Part shown: positions 25,826 through 36,202 of the stretch, piece by piece | Numbering within the stretch: the stretch's first letter is position 1 | Layout of the letters: each line of letters begins with the position of its first letter | Assembly (NCBI GenBank): GCA_963818225.1 | Contig: CAWFRO010000006.1 | Span: 310,001 to 374,000 of the forward strand | Direction: 5' to 3' | Length of the DNA stretch: 64,000 nt | Source: Palsa-504 sp963818225 | GTDB lineage: Bacteria > Actinomycetota > Actinomycetes > Streptosporangiales > Streptosporangiaceae | Notes under the pieces: model-generated | Seen by the model: the letters and a program-made list of their open reading frames with translations, nothing else | Told to the model about the DNA's origin: nothing | Databases searched by the model: none | Made by a program: the position numbers and the translations under genes

Positions 25826-25854
25826 GCCGCCCCCGGGGACGGCACCGGGGCGGC
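25826..25854 (-). terminator. Hairpin after the class III aminotransferase
   Basis: GCCGCCCC at 25826-25833 pairs with GGGGCGGC at 25847-25854. It starts 17 bases past the aminotransferase stop and would separate it from the phosphatase gene. Confidence 0.4.
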
Positions 25855-25871
25855 CCCTGGGCAGGCCCGGC

Positions 25872-27281
25872 CTAGAGGCGCGCCCAGGCCTCGGTGAGGA
25901 CGGCGCGCAGGACGTGCGCCATCTCGTCGAAGTGCTGCTGCCCGCAGATGAGCGGCGGGGCCAGCTGGACCACCGGGCTGCCGCGGTCATCGGCGCGGCA
26001 CACCAGGCCGGCGTCGAACAGCGCGTGCGACAGGAACCCGCGCACCAGCCGCTGCGATTCTTCGCGGTCGAACGTCTCGCGGGTGGCCTTGTCCTTGACC
26101 AGCTCGATGGCGTAAAAGTAGCCGTCGCCCCGGACTTCGCCGACGATGGGCAGGTCGCAGAGCTTCTCCAGGGTGGCGCGGAACGCGTGCTCGCCCGCGC
26201 GCACGTTCCCCAGCAGGTCCTCGGACTCGAAGATATCCAGGTTGGCCAGCGCCACCGCGGTGGACACGGGATGGCCGGCGAACGTGATGCCGTGCATGAA
26301 CGTGGCCGGGCCTGAGCTGAACGGCTCCACCAGCGCGTCGCTGACGAGCATCCCGCCCAGCGGAGCGTAGCCGGAGGTGACTCCCTTGGCGAAGGTGATG
26401 ATGTCCGGCTGGTAGGAGTACCGCTGGGCCCCGAAGTAATAGCCCAGGCGGCCGAACGCGCAGATCACCTCGTCGGAGACCAGCAGCACGCCGTGCCGGT
26501 CGCAGATGTCCCTGACCCGCTGGAAGTAACCGGGGGGCGGCACGAGGCAGCCGCCGGAGTTCTGCACCGGCTCCAGGAAGACCGCGGCGACGGACTTCGG
26601 CCCCTCGCGCAGGATCGCCCGCTCGATCTCATCCGCGGCCCACCCGCCGAACGCCGCCAGGTCGTCGCGCACGAACGCGGGCGCCCGGTAGAAGTCGGTG
26701 TTCGGCACCCGGACCCCGCCCGGCGTCATCGGCTCGAACGGGTACTTCATGTCGGCCAGGCCGGTGATGGCGAGCGCGCCCATGGACGTGCCGTGGTAGG
26801 CGAGCTGGCGGCTGATCACCTTGTACCGCTCGGGCTGGCCGGTCAGCTTGAAGTACTGCTTGGCGAGCTTCCAGGCTGACTCGACGGCCTCCGAGCCGCT
26901 GGTCGTGAAGAACACCCGGTTCAGGTCGCCCGGCGCCAGCCCGGCCAGCCGCTGGGCCAGCTCGATGGCCGTGGGATGGGCGTAGGACCACAGCGGGAAG
27001 TAGGCCAGCTCCGCCGCCTGCCGCGCGCCCGCCTCGGCGATCTCCCGGCGGCCGTGGCCCACCTGGACCGTGAACAGGCCGGACAGCCCGTCCAGGTACC
27101 TGCGGCCGCGCTGGTCGAAGACATACGCCCCCGAGCCGCGCACGATCACCGGGACGTCGCTGTCGGCGAAGCTGGACATCTGGGTGAAATGCAGCCACAG
27201 GTTCCGCTTGGCCGCTTCCTGGGCGGCCAGTGCGCCGGCGTCAGCGAGGGCGTCAGCGTCGGCGTCGGGCGAGGATGTCAT
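25872..27281 (-). CDS. Class III PLP-dependent aminotransferase
   Basis: 469 residues of the aspartate-aminotransferase-fold class III (omega-amino acid/amine) family. GSGAYVFDQRGRRYLDGLSG at the N-terminus, FFTTSGSEAVESAWKLAKQY (phosphate-binding), LVSDEVICAFGRLGYYFG (cofactor Asp) and ITFAKGVTSGYAPLGGML (Schiff-base Lys) are all intact. It follows a small membrane protein and the branched-chain-type ABC transporter on the same strand, with a 34-base gap, so it likely processes what that transporter imports. Exact amine donor unknown. Confidence 0.88.
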   Translation of the reverse strand: MTSSPDADADALADAGALAAQEAAKRNLWLHFTQMSSFADSDVPVIVRGSGAYVFDQRGRRYLDGLSGLFTVQVGHGRREIAEAGARQAAELAYFPLWSYAHPTAIELAQRLAGLAPGDLNRVFFTTSGSEAVESAWKLAKQYFKLTGQPERYKVISRQLAYHGTSMGALAITGLADMKYPFEPMTPGGVRVPNTDFYRAPAFVRDDLAAFGGWAADEIERAILREGPKSVAAVFLEPVQNSGGCLVPPPGYFQRVRDICDRHGVLLVSDEVICAFGRLGYYFGAQRYSYQPDIITFAKGVTSGYAPLGGMLVSDALVEPFSSGPATFMHGITFAGHPVSTAVALANLDIFESEDLLGNVRAGEHAFRATLEKLCDLPIVGEVRGDGYFYAIELVKDKATRETFDREESQRLVRGFLSHALFDAGLVCRADDRGSPVVQLAPPLICGQQHFDEMAHVLRAVLTEAWARL

Positions 27282-27315
27282 CTTGTTTCCCTGCGTAGGG
27301 TCTGCTGGCGCGGTG

Positions 27316-27564
27316 TCAGGCCGACGGGTGCCTGCGGGCCCGCCATCTCGGCACGCGGCCGTCGACCCGCCACTTCGAGCCGGGCCGCCCCGGCAGCAGC
27401 AGCGCGATCAGCAGCCCCAGGGCTGACAGCAGCAGGCCCAGGGTCAGGCCGACCCGCTCGCCGTAGCCCTTGCGCTCCGATAGCCACGACGCGGCCGCGG
27501 CCGAGACGAGCCAGATGAACAGAAGGTAGAGCGCCTTGACGCCGATGGTGCCGATATCTATCAC
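27316..27564 (-). CDS. Small membrane protein associated with the ABC transporter operon
   Basis: 82 residues. Two hydrophobic helices, ALYLLFIWLVSAAAASWL and VGLTLGLLLSALGLLIALLL, flank a charged turn SERKGYGERVG; the tail is basic. It starts 13 bases after livF and ends 34 bases before the aminotransferase, all on one strand. The context suggests a role with the transporter or in its membrane assembly, but nothing in the sequence defines it. Confidence 0.65.
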   Translation of the reverse strand: MIDIGTIGVKALYLLFIWLVSAAAASWLSERKGYGERVGLTLGLLLSALGLLIALLLPGRPGSKWRVDGRVPRWRARRHPSA

Positions 27565-27577
27565 GCTCCGTATTCAG

Positions 27578-28284
27578 TCATGTGCCCAGGTACGCCCTCT
27601 GAACCTCAGGATCGTTGCGCAGGCTGGCCGAATCGCTGGCCAACACTACCCGCCCGGTCTCGAGCACGTAACCGCGGGAGGCGGCGTCGAGCGCGTAATT
27701 GGCGTTCTGCTCGACCAGCAGGATGGTGACGCCGGAGCTGTTGATCTCGCCGATGGTCTGGTAGATCCGCTGGACCAGGAGCGGGGCGATGCCCAGTGAT
27801 GGCTCGTCGAGCATCAGCAGCTTGGGCCGGGCCATCAGGGCGCGCCCGATGGCCAGCATCTGCTGCTCGCCGCCGGACATCGTGCCGGCCTTCTGCCGCT
27901 CACGCTCCTTGAGCACCGGGAACAGCTCGTAGACCTGGGCGTAATCCTCGGCGATCCCCAGGCCGCGCCGCCGGTGGGCGCCCAGCTCCAGGTTCTCGCG
28001 TACCGTCATCCGGGGGAAACAGTGCCGGCCCTCGGGCGAGAGCGCGATTCCGTGCCCGACGATCTCGTGGGCCGGCACGCGGGTGATGTCCACTCCGGCG
28101 AAGGTGATCGTTCCCTGGCTGGCCGGGGTCAGACCCGAGATCGAGCGGAGGGTGGTCGACTTCCCGGCCCCGTTGGAGCCGATCAGCGTGACCACCTCGC
28201 CTTCGTCAACGGTCAGCGAGACTCCCTTCAGCGCCTCGATCGAGCCGTAGCGGGCGTGGATGCCGGAGACCTCGAGCAGCGCCA

Positions 28285-28285
<1 letters not shown>
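27578..28285 (-). CDS. livF: Branched-chain amino acid-type ABC transporter ATP-binding protein
   Basis: 235 residues. Walker A GSNGAGKSTTLRSISG, signature MSGGEQQMLAIGRALMARP, Walker B LLMLDEPSLGIAP, and ILLVEQNANYALDAASRGYVLETG near the end are classic LivF. It energises uptake with LivG. The start overlaps the livG stop by one base, indicating coupled translation. Confidence 0.92.
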
Positions 28286-29081
<796 letters not shown>

Positions 29082-29085
<4 letters not shown>

Positions 29086-30269
29086 GCGGTGCTCCCCGGC
29101 TCCTCCGCGAGCTGGGCGTCCTCGGCCGCGATCTCGGCCGTGAGCTCCAGCTGGCGGCGCCGCTCGGGGATCAGGCCCTGCGGTCTCAAGAGCATCATGA
29201 TCACCAGCAGGAACCCGAAGATCCCGAACTCCACCTGGGTCAGCTGGAAGTGCAGACCGAAATGCTGGGGCAGGTTATTCAGCACGTCGGGGATCAGGTA
29301 GTTGTTGATGTAGCCGAGGGCCAGGCCGCCGACGACTGCTCCCCAGATCGAGCCCAGCCCGCCGATGATGACCATCGCAAGGATGAAGATCGAGAACCCG
29401 AACGCGAACTGGCTGGCGTTGACCTCCGTGTAGTAGGCCCCGAAGAAGGCACCGGCCATGCCGCCGAACGCAGCGCCCATGGAGTAGGCGAGCAGCTTCG
29501 TTTTCACCAGCGGGATGCCCATCGACACCGCCGCGACCTCATCCTCGCGCAACGCGATCCAGGCCCGGCCGAGACGTGAGTCGCGCAGCCGCAGGTTGAC
29601 GAACAGCACAAAGAGCAGGATGGCCAGGACCAGCCAGTACCAGGGCCTCAGGTTGAGCAGGCCGAACGACCCGATGACCGGGAAGTACGGCGCGTCAACG
29701 GCGCTTATGCCCAGGTTGCCGGCCGTCAGCGTCATGCCGCCGCCCACCGGGACGCTCTGGCCGTTGACCGCGACCACGCCGATGATCTCGCCGAATGCGA
29801 GCGTGACGATCGCGATGTAGTCGCCGCGCAGGCGCAAGGTCGGCAGCCCGATCAGCATTCCCGCCACCGCGCAGATGCCCGCGGCTCCGATCAGGATGAG
29901 CAGGAAGTTCAGGTGCACGCCGGGCAGTGTGCTCGTGAGCCGGGAGACCCCCACGTGGACCTGTGCCTTGAAGAAGAAGCCCGAGCCGAACCACCCGAGC
30001 GAGTAGGCGCCGAGCGCGTAGAAGGCGACGTACCCGAGGTCCAGGAGCCCGGCGAAGCCCACCACGATGTTCAGGCCCAGCGACATCACCGCGTAGGCGA
30101 GGGCGATGATCGTCGCGTTCATGAAGCCGGCGGAAGACGGGAAGAAGAACGGCAGGATGATCCCGATCACGATGACCAGCCCGGCCAGCGCGCGGTTCCA
30201 CCACGGCGGGAGCCGCCTCGCCCCGGCCCCCTGCCACCCCCGCAGCCGGGCGCGAACTCCGTCCGTCAT
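29082..30269 (-). CDS. livM: Branched-chain amino acid-type ABC transporter permease
   Basis: 395 residues from the ATG at 30269, which overlaps the livH stop as ATGA. Around eight to ten hydrophobic segments; the LivM family motifs GLNIVVGFAGLLDLGYVAFYALG and GRAWIALREDEVAAVSMG are present. It forms the membrane channel with LivH. The charged C-terminal 40 residues are cytoplasmic. Coding further upstream to 30359 is antisense noise within livH. Confidence 0.92.
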
Positions 30270-31375
30270 CCGGCCTCCCTCGTCTCCTCGCCCAGCAGCC
30301 CGCGCGGCCGCAGGATCATTATCGCGATGAGGTAGCCGAACACCACGGCCTCGGTCCACTGCGGGCCCAGCCGGGAATCGGACAGCGCCTGGATGACGCC
30401 GATGATGAGCCCGCCGAGCACGGCGCCGCGGACATTGCCGATGCCGCCCATGACCGCCGCGGTGAACGCGATCAGGCCGGCCTCGAAGCCCTGGAAGTAC
30501 CAGACGTTGGTCTCGTACAGCGCGTACACCAGGCCCGCCGCGCCGGCCAGCATGCCGCCGAGCAGGAAGGTCAGCGAGATCGTCTGGTTGACGTTGATGC
30601 CCATCAGGCGGGCCGCCTCCGGGTCCTGGGCGGTGGCCCGCATCGCCCGGCCGGACCGCGTGGAGCTGATGAACCAGCTCAGCGCGAACACCAGCGGGAT
30701 CATCACGGCGAAGGCGAGGATGTAGCCGCGCTGGATGGCCACGCCGCCGATGGTGAATACCGTCTGCGCTTCGCCGATCAGGTCGGGCACGCTCTGCGGC
30801 GAGCCGCCGCGCCAGAGCAGGCCGACGTTCTGCAAGATGAAGGAGAAGCCGACCGCCGTGATCAGCGGCGCGAGCTTGGGCGCATTGCGCAGCGGCCGGT
30901 AGCCGACCCGCTCGATCAGGACGTTCAGGGATCCCGTCACCATCATCGTGAGGACCAAGGTCAGCAGCAGGCCGCCGACCAGCCAGGCGGTGCCCGTGCT
31001 CGGCGTCAGGCCGAACACGGTATAGAAGCCCACGGCCGTGAAAGAGCCGATCATGAATACGTCGCCGTGCGCGAAGTTGATCAGCTCGATGATCCCGTAC
31101 ACGAGCGTGTACCCGATGGCGATCAGGGCCCAGATCGCGCCGTTGGACAGGCCCACGGCGAAATTAAAGCCCAGCAGCGACAGATCGTGGTGGATCACCG
31201 GATGGCCTGCCACCGTGACCTGGTAGCCGAACACCAGGTCATGGATGCCGTAATAGACCGGCAGCGCGGCCAGCGCCGCGATCAGGCCCCAGCGGCCGGC
31301 GACGCGGCGGACGGCGTCCAGGGGGCGCGCCCGCGCCGCGGGCGGCAGGCTCGGCGTGATGGTCGTGGTGTCCAT
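30266..31375 (-). CDS. livH: Branched-chain amino acid-type ABC transporter permease
   Basis: 369 residues, longer than E. coli LivH because of an N-terminal extension with an extra hydrophobic segment (AALAALPVYYGIHDLVFGY). Family motifs: YTLVYGIIELINFAHGDVFMIG, GRAMRATAQDPEAARLMGINV and AAVMGGIGNVRGAVLGG. It is separated from livK by a strong hairpin (31455-31491), while livH, M, G and F overlap each other. Confidence 0.92.
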   Translation of the reverse strand: MDTTTITPSLPPAARARPLDAVRRVAGRWGLIAALAALPVYYGIHDLVFGYQVTVAGHPVIHHDLSLLGFNFAVGLSNGAIWALIAIGYTLVYGIIELINFAHGDVFMIGSFTAVGFYTVFGLTPSTGTAWLVGGLLLTLVLTMMVTGSLNVLIERVGYRPLRNAPKLAPLITAVGFSFILQNVGLLWRGGSPQSVPDLIGEAQTVFTIGGVAIQRGYILAFAVMIPLVFALSWFISSTRSGRAMRATAQDPEAARLMGINVNQTISLTFLLGGMLAGAAGLVYALYETNVWYFQGFEAGLIAFTAAVMGGIGNVRGAVLGGLIIGVIQALSDSRLGPQWTEAVVFGYLIAIMILRPRGLLGEETREAG

Positions 31376-31454
31376 GGCTCCGTGCGGAGTGTCGGCGGGC
31401 AGAGTGTCGGCGGGCGGGTGCGGAGGCCTGCCTGAGCAGGATCACGCCTGAGCG

Positions 31455-31491
31455 GAGGTGGTGGGAGGCCCGGATGGCCTCCCACCACCTC
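31455..31491 (-). terminator. Strong hairpin between livK and livH
   Basis: A perfect 16-base-pair inverted repeat, 31455-31470 with 31476-31491, around a five-base loop CGGAT. It lies 12 bases past the livK stop. No U-tract follows, so it could be a partial terminator or an mRNA-stabilising stem, both of which would raise binding protein over permease. Confidence 0.7.
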
Positions 31492-31502
31492 ATGGTGGGT
31501 TC

Positions 31503-32774
31503 CTAGCTGACCGTCTTCGTCGGCGTGAGCGTCTGGAAGAACACGGGAATGCCGCTGGAGTTGACCTTGTACAGGCCGTAGGACTTCAGCGTCGTGTCGC
31601 CGTTGGCGTCGAATCCGAACGTGCCCAGTACGGAGGAGGTCGCCTTCGTCGCGAACAGGGCGGCCAGTACGGAGGCCTTGTTGTTGCCCTGGGCGCCCAG
31701 GCCCTTGATCGTGTTGAGCCCGAGCTGCATCGCCTCATAGCCGTAGATCGCGTACGGGTCAGGGTCCGAGACGCCGTACGCGGCCTTGTACGCGGCCAGG
31801 AAGTCCTTGCCGCCCGGGTAGGCGGCCAGGTCCTGGGTTGCGACCGTGCACTGGATCAGCGGGTCGATCGCCGCCGGGACGCCGCCCTGCGCCGCGCTGG
31901 TGTACGAGCTCGTGCACACTCCGTCACCGCCGAACACCTTGGCGGTGGGGATGGCCGAGTGGACGTCCTTGGTGATCTGGACGGCGCCGTTGGAGACGAT
32001 GCCGGCGAAGAAGAAGCAATCCGCTCCCTGACCCTGGATCGTCGAGGCGTAAGAGCGGAAGTTGGGCGAGGTCGGGTCGATGCCCGTGTTGCTCACGACG
32101 TTGACGCCGTAATCGGCCTTCTCCAGCTCGATCAGGGTGGCCAGGCCGGCTCCGTAGGCTTCCTTGTCGTTGGCCACGGCGACCTTGGTGCAGCCGGCGC
32201 TCTTCATCGCCATCAGGTCAGCGGCGGCCTGGATCGAGTCGATCGGCACGATGCGCAGGTAGGTGCGCTTCCCGGTCGGGTAGTACTTCTGCGGCTCGCC
32301 GGGGGCGCTGCCGGGCAGGCTGGTCGTCAGGCCGACGTACGTGTTCGCTGGGCTCACCTGCGGGATTCCCGCCTCGTTGAGGATCGGGATCGACACCTCG
32401 CTGGCGCCGGAGTTGAATTCGCCGATGTAGTAGACGGCCTTGGAGTCCGAGGCTACCTTCCGCGCGTTCGCCGCCGTCTGGCCCGGGTCCCACTTCCCGG
32501 CCGCCGCGGTGGAGTCGTCGAGGGACTGGTAGCTCACCGTGAACTGGCCGGCCTTACTGCCTGCCTGGGAGAGCGCGAGCTTGATCCCGTTGACCAGCGG
32601 TATCGTCTGCGCGCTCGAGGCGCCCTGCAGCGGGAGGCTCGAGTAGATGTCGACCGTGTTACTGCCGCTGGACGAACTGCTGGTGCTGCTAGTGCTGCTG
32701 GACGAGCTGCTACTGCAGCCGGCAGCGGCCAGGGCGATCGCGGCCATGGCCGCGATCGCGGTGGTGCGTCTCAT
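31503..32774 (-). CDS. livK: Branched-chain amino acid-type ABC transporter substrate-binding lipoprotein
   Basis: 423 residues. The signal peptide ends in the lipobox LAAAGC, followed by a run of Ser/Thr (a flexible linker) before the periplasmic-binding fold: NTVDIYSSLPLQGASS, VYYIGEFNSGASEVSIPILNEAG, YLRIVPIDSIQAAADLMA and FGGDGVCTSSYTS. The protein is anchored outside the membrane and captures substrate for LivH/M. GAGGAAGAGG lies just before the ATG. Substrate may be an amino acid or another amine; the downstream aminotransferase points to an amino compound. Confidence 0.9.
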   Translation of the reverse strand: MRRTTAIAAMAAIALAAAGCSSSSSSSTSSTSSSSSGSNTVDIYSSLPLQGASSAQTIPLVNGIKLALSQAGSKAGQFTVSYQSLDDSTAAAGKWDPGQTAANARKVASDSKAVYYIGEFNSGASEVSIPILNEAGIPQVSPANTYVGLTTSLPGSAPGEPQKYYPTGKRTYLRIVPIDSIQAAADLMAMKSAGCTKVAVANDKEAYGAGLATLIELEKADYGVNVVSNTGIDPTSPNFRSYASTIQGQGADCFFFAGIVSNGAVQITKDVHSAIPTAKVFGGDGVCTSSYTSAAQGGVPAAIDPLIQCTVATQDLAAYPGGKDFLAAYKAAYGVSDPDPYAIYGYEAMQLGLNTIKGLGAQGNNKASVLAALFATKATSSVLGTFGFDANGDTTLKSYGLYKVNSSGIPVFFQTLTPTKTVS

Positions 32775-33242
32775 ATCCTCTTCCTCTCGGTTGATCTGGG
32801 CCGGCCAGGTGCTGAAGGTAGCGGCTGGCCAGTAGCGGGCTTCATCGCCGCCGTCAGCCCGGATGGGCTTCTCCGGCCAGGTCCGTATGCAGGCGGCTGA
32901 ATCGGCCTGGTCGCGTTACGGCGGCATCCCGGGCCGGTTTCTCGAGGTGTCAGCACCTGCTGGTCCGAGCCCGCCGCCTGCGACCGGTATCGCCGCGCCC
33001 AGGCGCCCGACGATGCGATAGCCGCGGCCGGCTTTCGTCGTGCCGCGAGCGAAATCGCTCCTATCTGGGCTTCCTGCCATCCGAAAATGATGCCAGAGTC
33101 CTGATGTCGCGCATACGGTCCACGTGTAACGAACAAATAAGGACTGCCCGTAGCGCTAATCTCCCCTAGGTGCGGGAGGGATCCCGCGCGAGCGCCGCCG
33201 GCCGTTGAATCCCGGCGCGGTGCCGCGGCAGAATGACCGATT
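32775..33242. other. Intergenic region between livK and DUF1810 genes
   Basis: 468 bases separate two divergent starts. The part near livK is GC-rich with no supportable gene. From about 33080 to 33180 it is AT-richer and probably holds the promoters. I see no RNA gene or clear operator. Confidence 0.5.
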
Positions 33243-33674
33243 ATGACGACTGCCGACCCGTATGATCTGCAGCGATTCGTCGACGCCCAGGACGCGGACG
33301 GCACCTATCGCCGCGCCGCCGCCGAGCTGCGCAACGGCCGTAAGGACAGCCACTGGATGTGGTTCATCTTCCCGCAGGTGGCCGGCCTGGGTTACAGCCA
33401 CGCGTCGCGGATCTACGCGATCTCCGGCCTGGCCGAGGCCCGGGCCTACCTGGCTCATCCGGTTCTCGGCCCGCGGCTGGTCGACTGTGCCGCCATCCTC
33501 ACCGGCGTGGCGGGCCGCACGGCGGAGCAGGTCTTCGGCGAGGTCGACGCGGTCAAGCTGCGCTCATCGATGACGCTGTTCATGCGCGCCGCTCCCGGCG
33601 AGCCGGCGTTCGGCCAGGTCCTCGGCCAGTATTTCGACGGCGTCCCCGACCCCGCGACCGAGCAGCGGATCTGA
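33243..33674 (+). CDS. DUF1810 family protein
   Basis: 143 residues covering the whole family: DPYDLQRFVDAQDADGTYRRAAAELRNGRKDSHWMWFIFPQVAGLG is the diagnostic start, then ASRIYAISGLAEARAYLAHPVLGPRL, and LRSSMTLFMRAAPGEPAFGQVL. The family adopts a helical calpastatin-like fold of unknown activity. The first ATG fits the family length. It precedes the DUF1707 gene by 86 bases, in the same direction. Confidence 0.88.
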   Translation: MTTADPYDLQRFVDAQDADGTYRRAAAELRNGRKDSHWMWFIFPQVAGLGYSHASRIYAISGLAEARAYLAHPVLGPRLVDCAAILTGVAGRTAEQVFGEVDAVKLRSSMTLFMRAAPGEPAFGQVLGQYFDGVPDPATEQRI

Positions 33675-33760
33675 CCCGGGCCAGGCCCGCAGATCATGAT
33701 CACGGTGCGTTATGGCCGAAATGCTACGCTGTTGGTTTGATCCTCCCGTCTGGAGGCAGC

Positions 33761-34393
33761 GTGACGCTAGGGCCTGGAGACCGAGGGCTGCCGGCGGCGA
33801 GCCGCGGCTACCTGCGAGCGTCGGACTCCGATCGCGAGCAGATGATAGACACGCTCAAGGCCGTGTACGCGGCGGGCCGGCTGGCCAAGGACGACTTCGA
33901 CGCCCGGATCGGCCAGGTGCTCGCCGCACGGACGTACGCGGACCTGGCCGCGGTCACCGCCGGCCTCCCGGCCGGCCCGGTGGCCGGCCCGCCGCCCGCG
34001 CGCAGTCGGTCCCGGCGGGTGAGCAACGCAGCCCGGTGGGGCGCATCCGGGCTCGTTACGCCAGCCATTCTTGCTATCGCTTTCGCGCTGAATTCCCTGC
34101 CCGGTAACGACCGGGCCCTCGGGCCGATCGCATTCGTGATCACATTCGCCTATTTCGTATTCTGGCTGTCGGTCGGAACCGATATGCTCTGGCAGTGGTT
34201 TTGCTTGTCCTTGCCGACGGCGAGAATGTGCGTCAGGTGCGCGCATACCGCCGCCTCGCACCGCGCGCCGGCGTCCTGCTCTGTCCGGCTCGGTTCGCTC
34301 AGATGGTCCAGCCGCTGCTCGTGCGCGGGTTATGTCCCGCCGGGGGTTTCGCCGAAGACCCCGAATCGGCGCATCCTGTCGACACGATATTGA
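33761..34393 (+). CDS. DUF1707 (SHOCT-like) membrane protein
   Basis: About 210 residues from the GTG at 33761, which has GGAGG four bases upstream. The DUF1707 domain is GYLRASDSDREQMIDTLKAVYAAGRLAKDDFDARIGQVLAARTYADL. Two hydrophobic segments follow, around SGLVTPAILAIAFAL and IAFVITFAYFVFWL. The C-terminal 60 residues are Cys/Ser-rich (MCVRCAHTAASH, then CSCAGY) and unlike typical DUF1707 proteins, so a late frame change is possible. Function unknown; such proteins are often morphology or envelope associated. Confidence 0.75.
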   Translation: MTLGPGDRGLPAASRGYLRASDSDREQMIDTLKAVYAAGRLAKDDFDARIGQVLAARTYADLAAVTAGLPAGPVAGPPPARSRSRRVSNAARWGASGLVTPAILAIAFALNSLPGNDRALGPIAFVITFAYFVFWLSVGTDMLWQWFCLSLPTARMCVRCAHTAASHRAPASCSVRLGSLRWSSRCSCAGYVPPGVSPKTPNRRILSTRY

Positions 34394-34409
34394 GGCCGGG
34401 TCGCATCGG

Positions 34410-35243
34410 CTAGACGCGTGAGATGCCCGGATCGAACTTCTCGTCACGACGGCGGACTGCTTCCTTCAGGCCGCGGGCCGCCAGGACGTCGCCGAACTGA
34501 GCGGAGCCAGACTCGGCCGGCTGCTCGGGTGGCGGGCCATAGCGGCTGAGCACTGCGGGCAGCGCATTGAGGCCAAGGAGCTCGACCGATCTGCGGATCT
34601 TCTCCTTGCTGTGCGCGAAGGCCCCAGCCGGGATCTGCGCCGCCTGGCGGGCCCAGCGCAGCGCCTCCTCCACCACCTCATCCTGCGGCAGCACGCGCTG
34701 CACGAACTGAAACTGGAGGGCTTGCTCGGCGTCCATCCAGCCGCCCATGAGCCACAGTTTCTCGATGACGCGCATCGGCAGCTGCAGGTACAGCGGCAGC
34801 CACCCGACGTCCGGATAGCTGCCGCGGAACACTTCGCAGCTGAACCGGGTGTGCTCCGCCGCGATGTTGAAGTCGCAGCACGCGATCAGGGCGATGGCGT
34901 AGGGGCCCACGTAGCTGTGGACGGCCCCGATGAGCGGTTTCCTGAAGTACCACGCCCGGGGCAGGCCGGGCGAGATCGAGGGGGAGGCGAAGGGGAACGT
35001 CAGCTCCGGGAAGCTCATGCCGCCCATCTGCTCTTTAAGGTCATGCCCGGCCGAGAAAATCGCTCCTTCGCCGCGGAGAACCACCGCCTTGACCTCGGGG
35101 TCGGTCTCGGCTTCGTCGAGTGCGACGTCGATCTCGGCCTGCATCCGATGCGAGATGGCGTTTCTCGCCTCCGGCCGGTTCAGGACTATCTGTACGACAC
35201 CGTCGTCCTGCGCAATGGCCAGAGTCCTGAAGTCTGACTTCAT
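34410..35243 (-). CDS. Enoyl-CoA hydratase/isomerase family protein
   Basis: 277-residue crotonase. VVQIVLNRPEARNAISHRM and LRGEGAIFSAGHDLKEQMGG (oxyanion-hole region) are clear. In place of the usual GGGxELA segment it has YVGPYAIALIACCDFNIAAEHTRFSCEVF, so one of the two classical catalytic Glu residues is not at its normal position and the reaction cannot be assigned. It is last in a minus-strand set with an SDR and a VOC protein (gaps of 66 and 68 bases), possibly a small CoA-ester or xenobiotic pathway. Confidence 0.82.
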   Translation of the reverse strand: MKSDFRTLAIAQDDGVVQIVLNRPEARNAISHRMQAEIDVALDEAETDPEVKAVVLRGEGAIFSAGHDLKEQMGGMSFPELTFPFASPSISPGLPRAWYFRKPLIGAVHSYVGPYAIALIACCDFNIAAEHTRFSCEVFRGSYPDVGWLPLYLQLPMRVIEKLWLMGGWMDAEQALQFQFVQRVLPQDEVVEEALRWARQAAQIPAGAFAHSKEKIRRSVELLGLNALPAVLSRYGPPPEQPAESGSAQFGDVLAARGLKEAVRRRDEKFDPGISRV

Positions 35244-35309
35244 CCCTACCCACTCTCATCGGTTGTGACGGGCATCAAAAGACCAAATGACCAGCGGTAT
35301 ACGGCTGCG

Positions 35310-36134
35310 TTACCAGGGCATGGCGGTGCCGCCGTTAGGCCGCATGATCTGCCCGGTAATGAAACGGGACGCATCCGATGCGAGGAAGAGCGCGGCCAAG
35401 CCCATGTCCTCGGGGGTCCCGAGGGTTTTCAGCGGCGCGTATTCGCGCATCGCAGACAGCGTGGCGTCGCGTCTGGCTTCGTCGGTCGTTCCGTCCTCAT
35501 TCGTGTAATGACGGCGTGTGATGTTCGTCTCGACCAGGCCGGGAGCGATGACGTTGACCCGGACCCCGCGGGGGCCCACCTCCGCGGCGAGGCTGCGGCT
35601 GATCTGGACGATGCCGACCTTGGAGATCCCGTACGCGAGCAGGCTCGGGGTGGGGGAGTCGATCGCCGCAGAGGCGGTATTCACGATGCTCCCGCGGCCC
35701 TGATCGATCATCACCTTCGCGGCTTCCTGCGAGCCGAACAGGACCCCCTTCAGGTTCACCGCCAGAAGTCCGTCGAGCGCCTCCTCCGTCAGGTCGATGG
35801 CAGGCACCTCGGGACCGATGACGCCGGCGTTGTTGCACATGATGTCGAGGCGTCCGTGTTCGGACACCGTCGAGCGGACCAGGTCGACCACATCCGATCG
35901 GCGGGATACGTCAAGCGCGGCGGCGCGGGCTTCGTGGCCGGCCAGCCCTATCGTCTGCGCCGCCGCATCAGCCGTGGCGCCGTTCACGTCCGCGCACACC
36001 ACCAGGGCGCCCGCGGCCGCGAGCACCTGGGAGATGCCCAGGCCGATGCCGCTGCCTGACCCGGTCACGATGGCTACCCGGCCGGTCAGGTCAAAGGCGT
36101 TGGGTACCGTCTCAGCGTCCACGGACCTGTCCAT
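35310..36134 (-). CDS. Short-chain dehydrogenase/reductase
   Basis: 274-residue classical SDR. Cofactor motif VAIVTGSGSGIGLGISQVLA, CNNAGVIGPEVP, the active site SASAAIDS with YGISKVGIVQISRSLA (Tyr and Lys), and PGLVETNITRRHYTN for the substrate lid. The acidic residue in VVCADVNG favours NAD(H). Substrate unknown. It lies between the crotonase and VOC genes on the same strand. Confidence 0.9.
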   Translation of the reverse strand: MDRSVDAETVPNAFDLTGRVAIVTGSGSGIGLGISQVLAAAGALVVCADVNGATADAAAQTIGLAGHEARAAALDVSRRSDVVDLVRSTVSEHGRLDIMCNNAGVIGPEVPAIDLTEEALDGLLAVNLKGVLFGSQEAAKVMIDQGRGSIVNTASAAIDSPTPSLLAYGISKVGIVQISRSLAAEVGPRGVRVNVIAPGLVETNITRRHYTNEDGTTDEARRDATLSAMREYAPLKTLGTPEDMGLAALFLASDASRFITGQIMRPNGGTAMPW

Positions 36135-36202
36135 TCTGCCCGGCTGGCGAACCTCATGCCCGTGACGCTACCGCGTGCCCGCTTCCGCTTCCAGCGTGGC
36201 GG

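Noticed and set aside
32771..33304. A 177-residue minus-strand frame upstream of livK
   Set aside because: No motif, lies over the promoter region and the start of the DUF1810 gene, and has no ribosome site.
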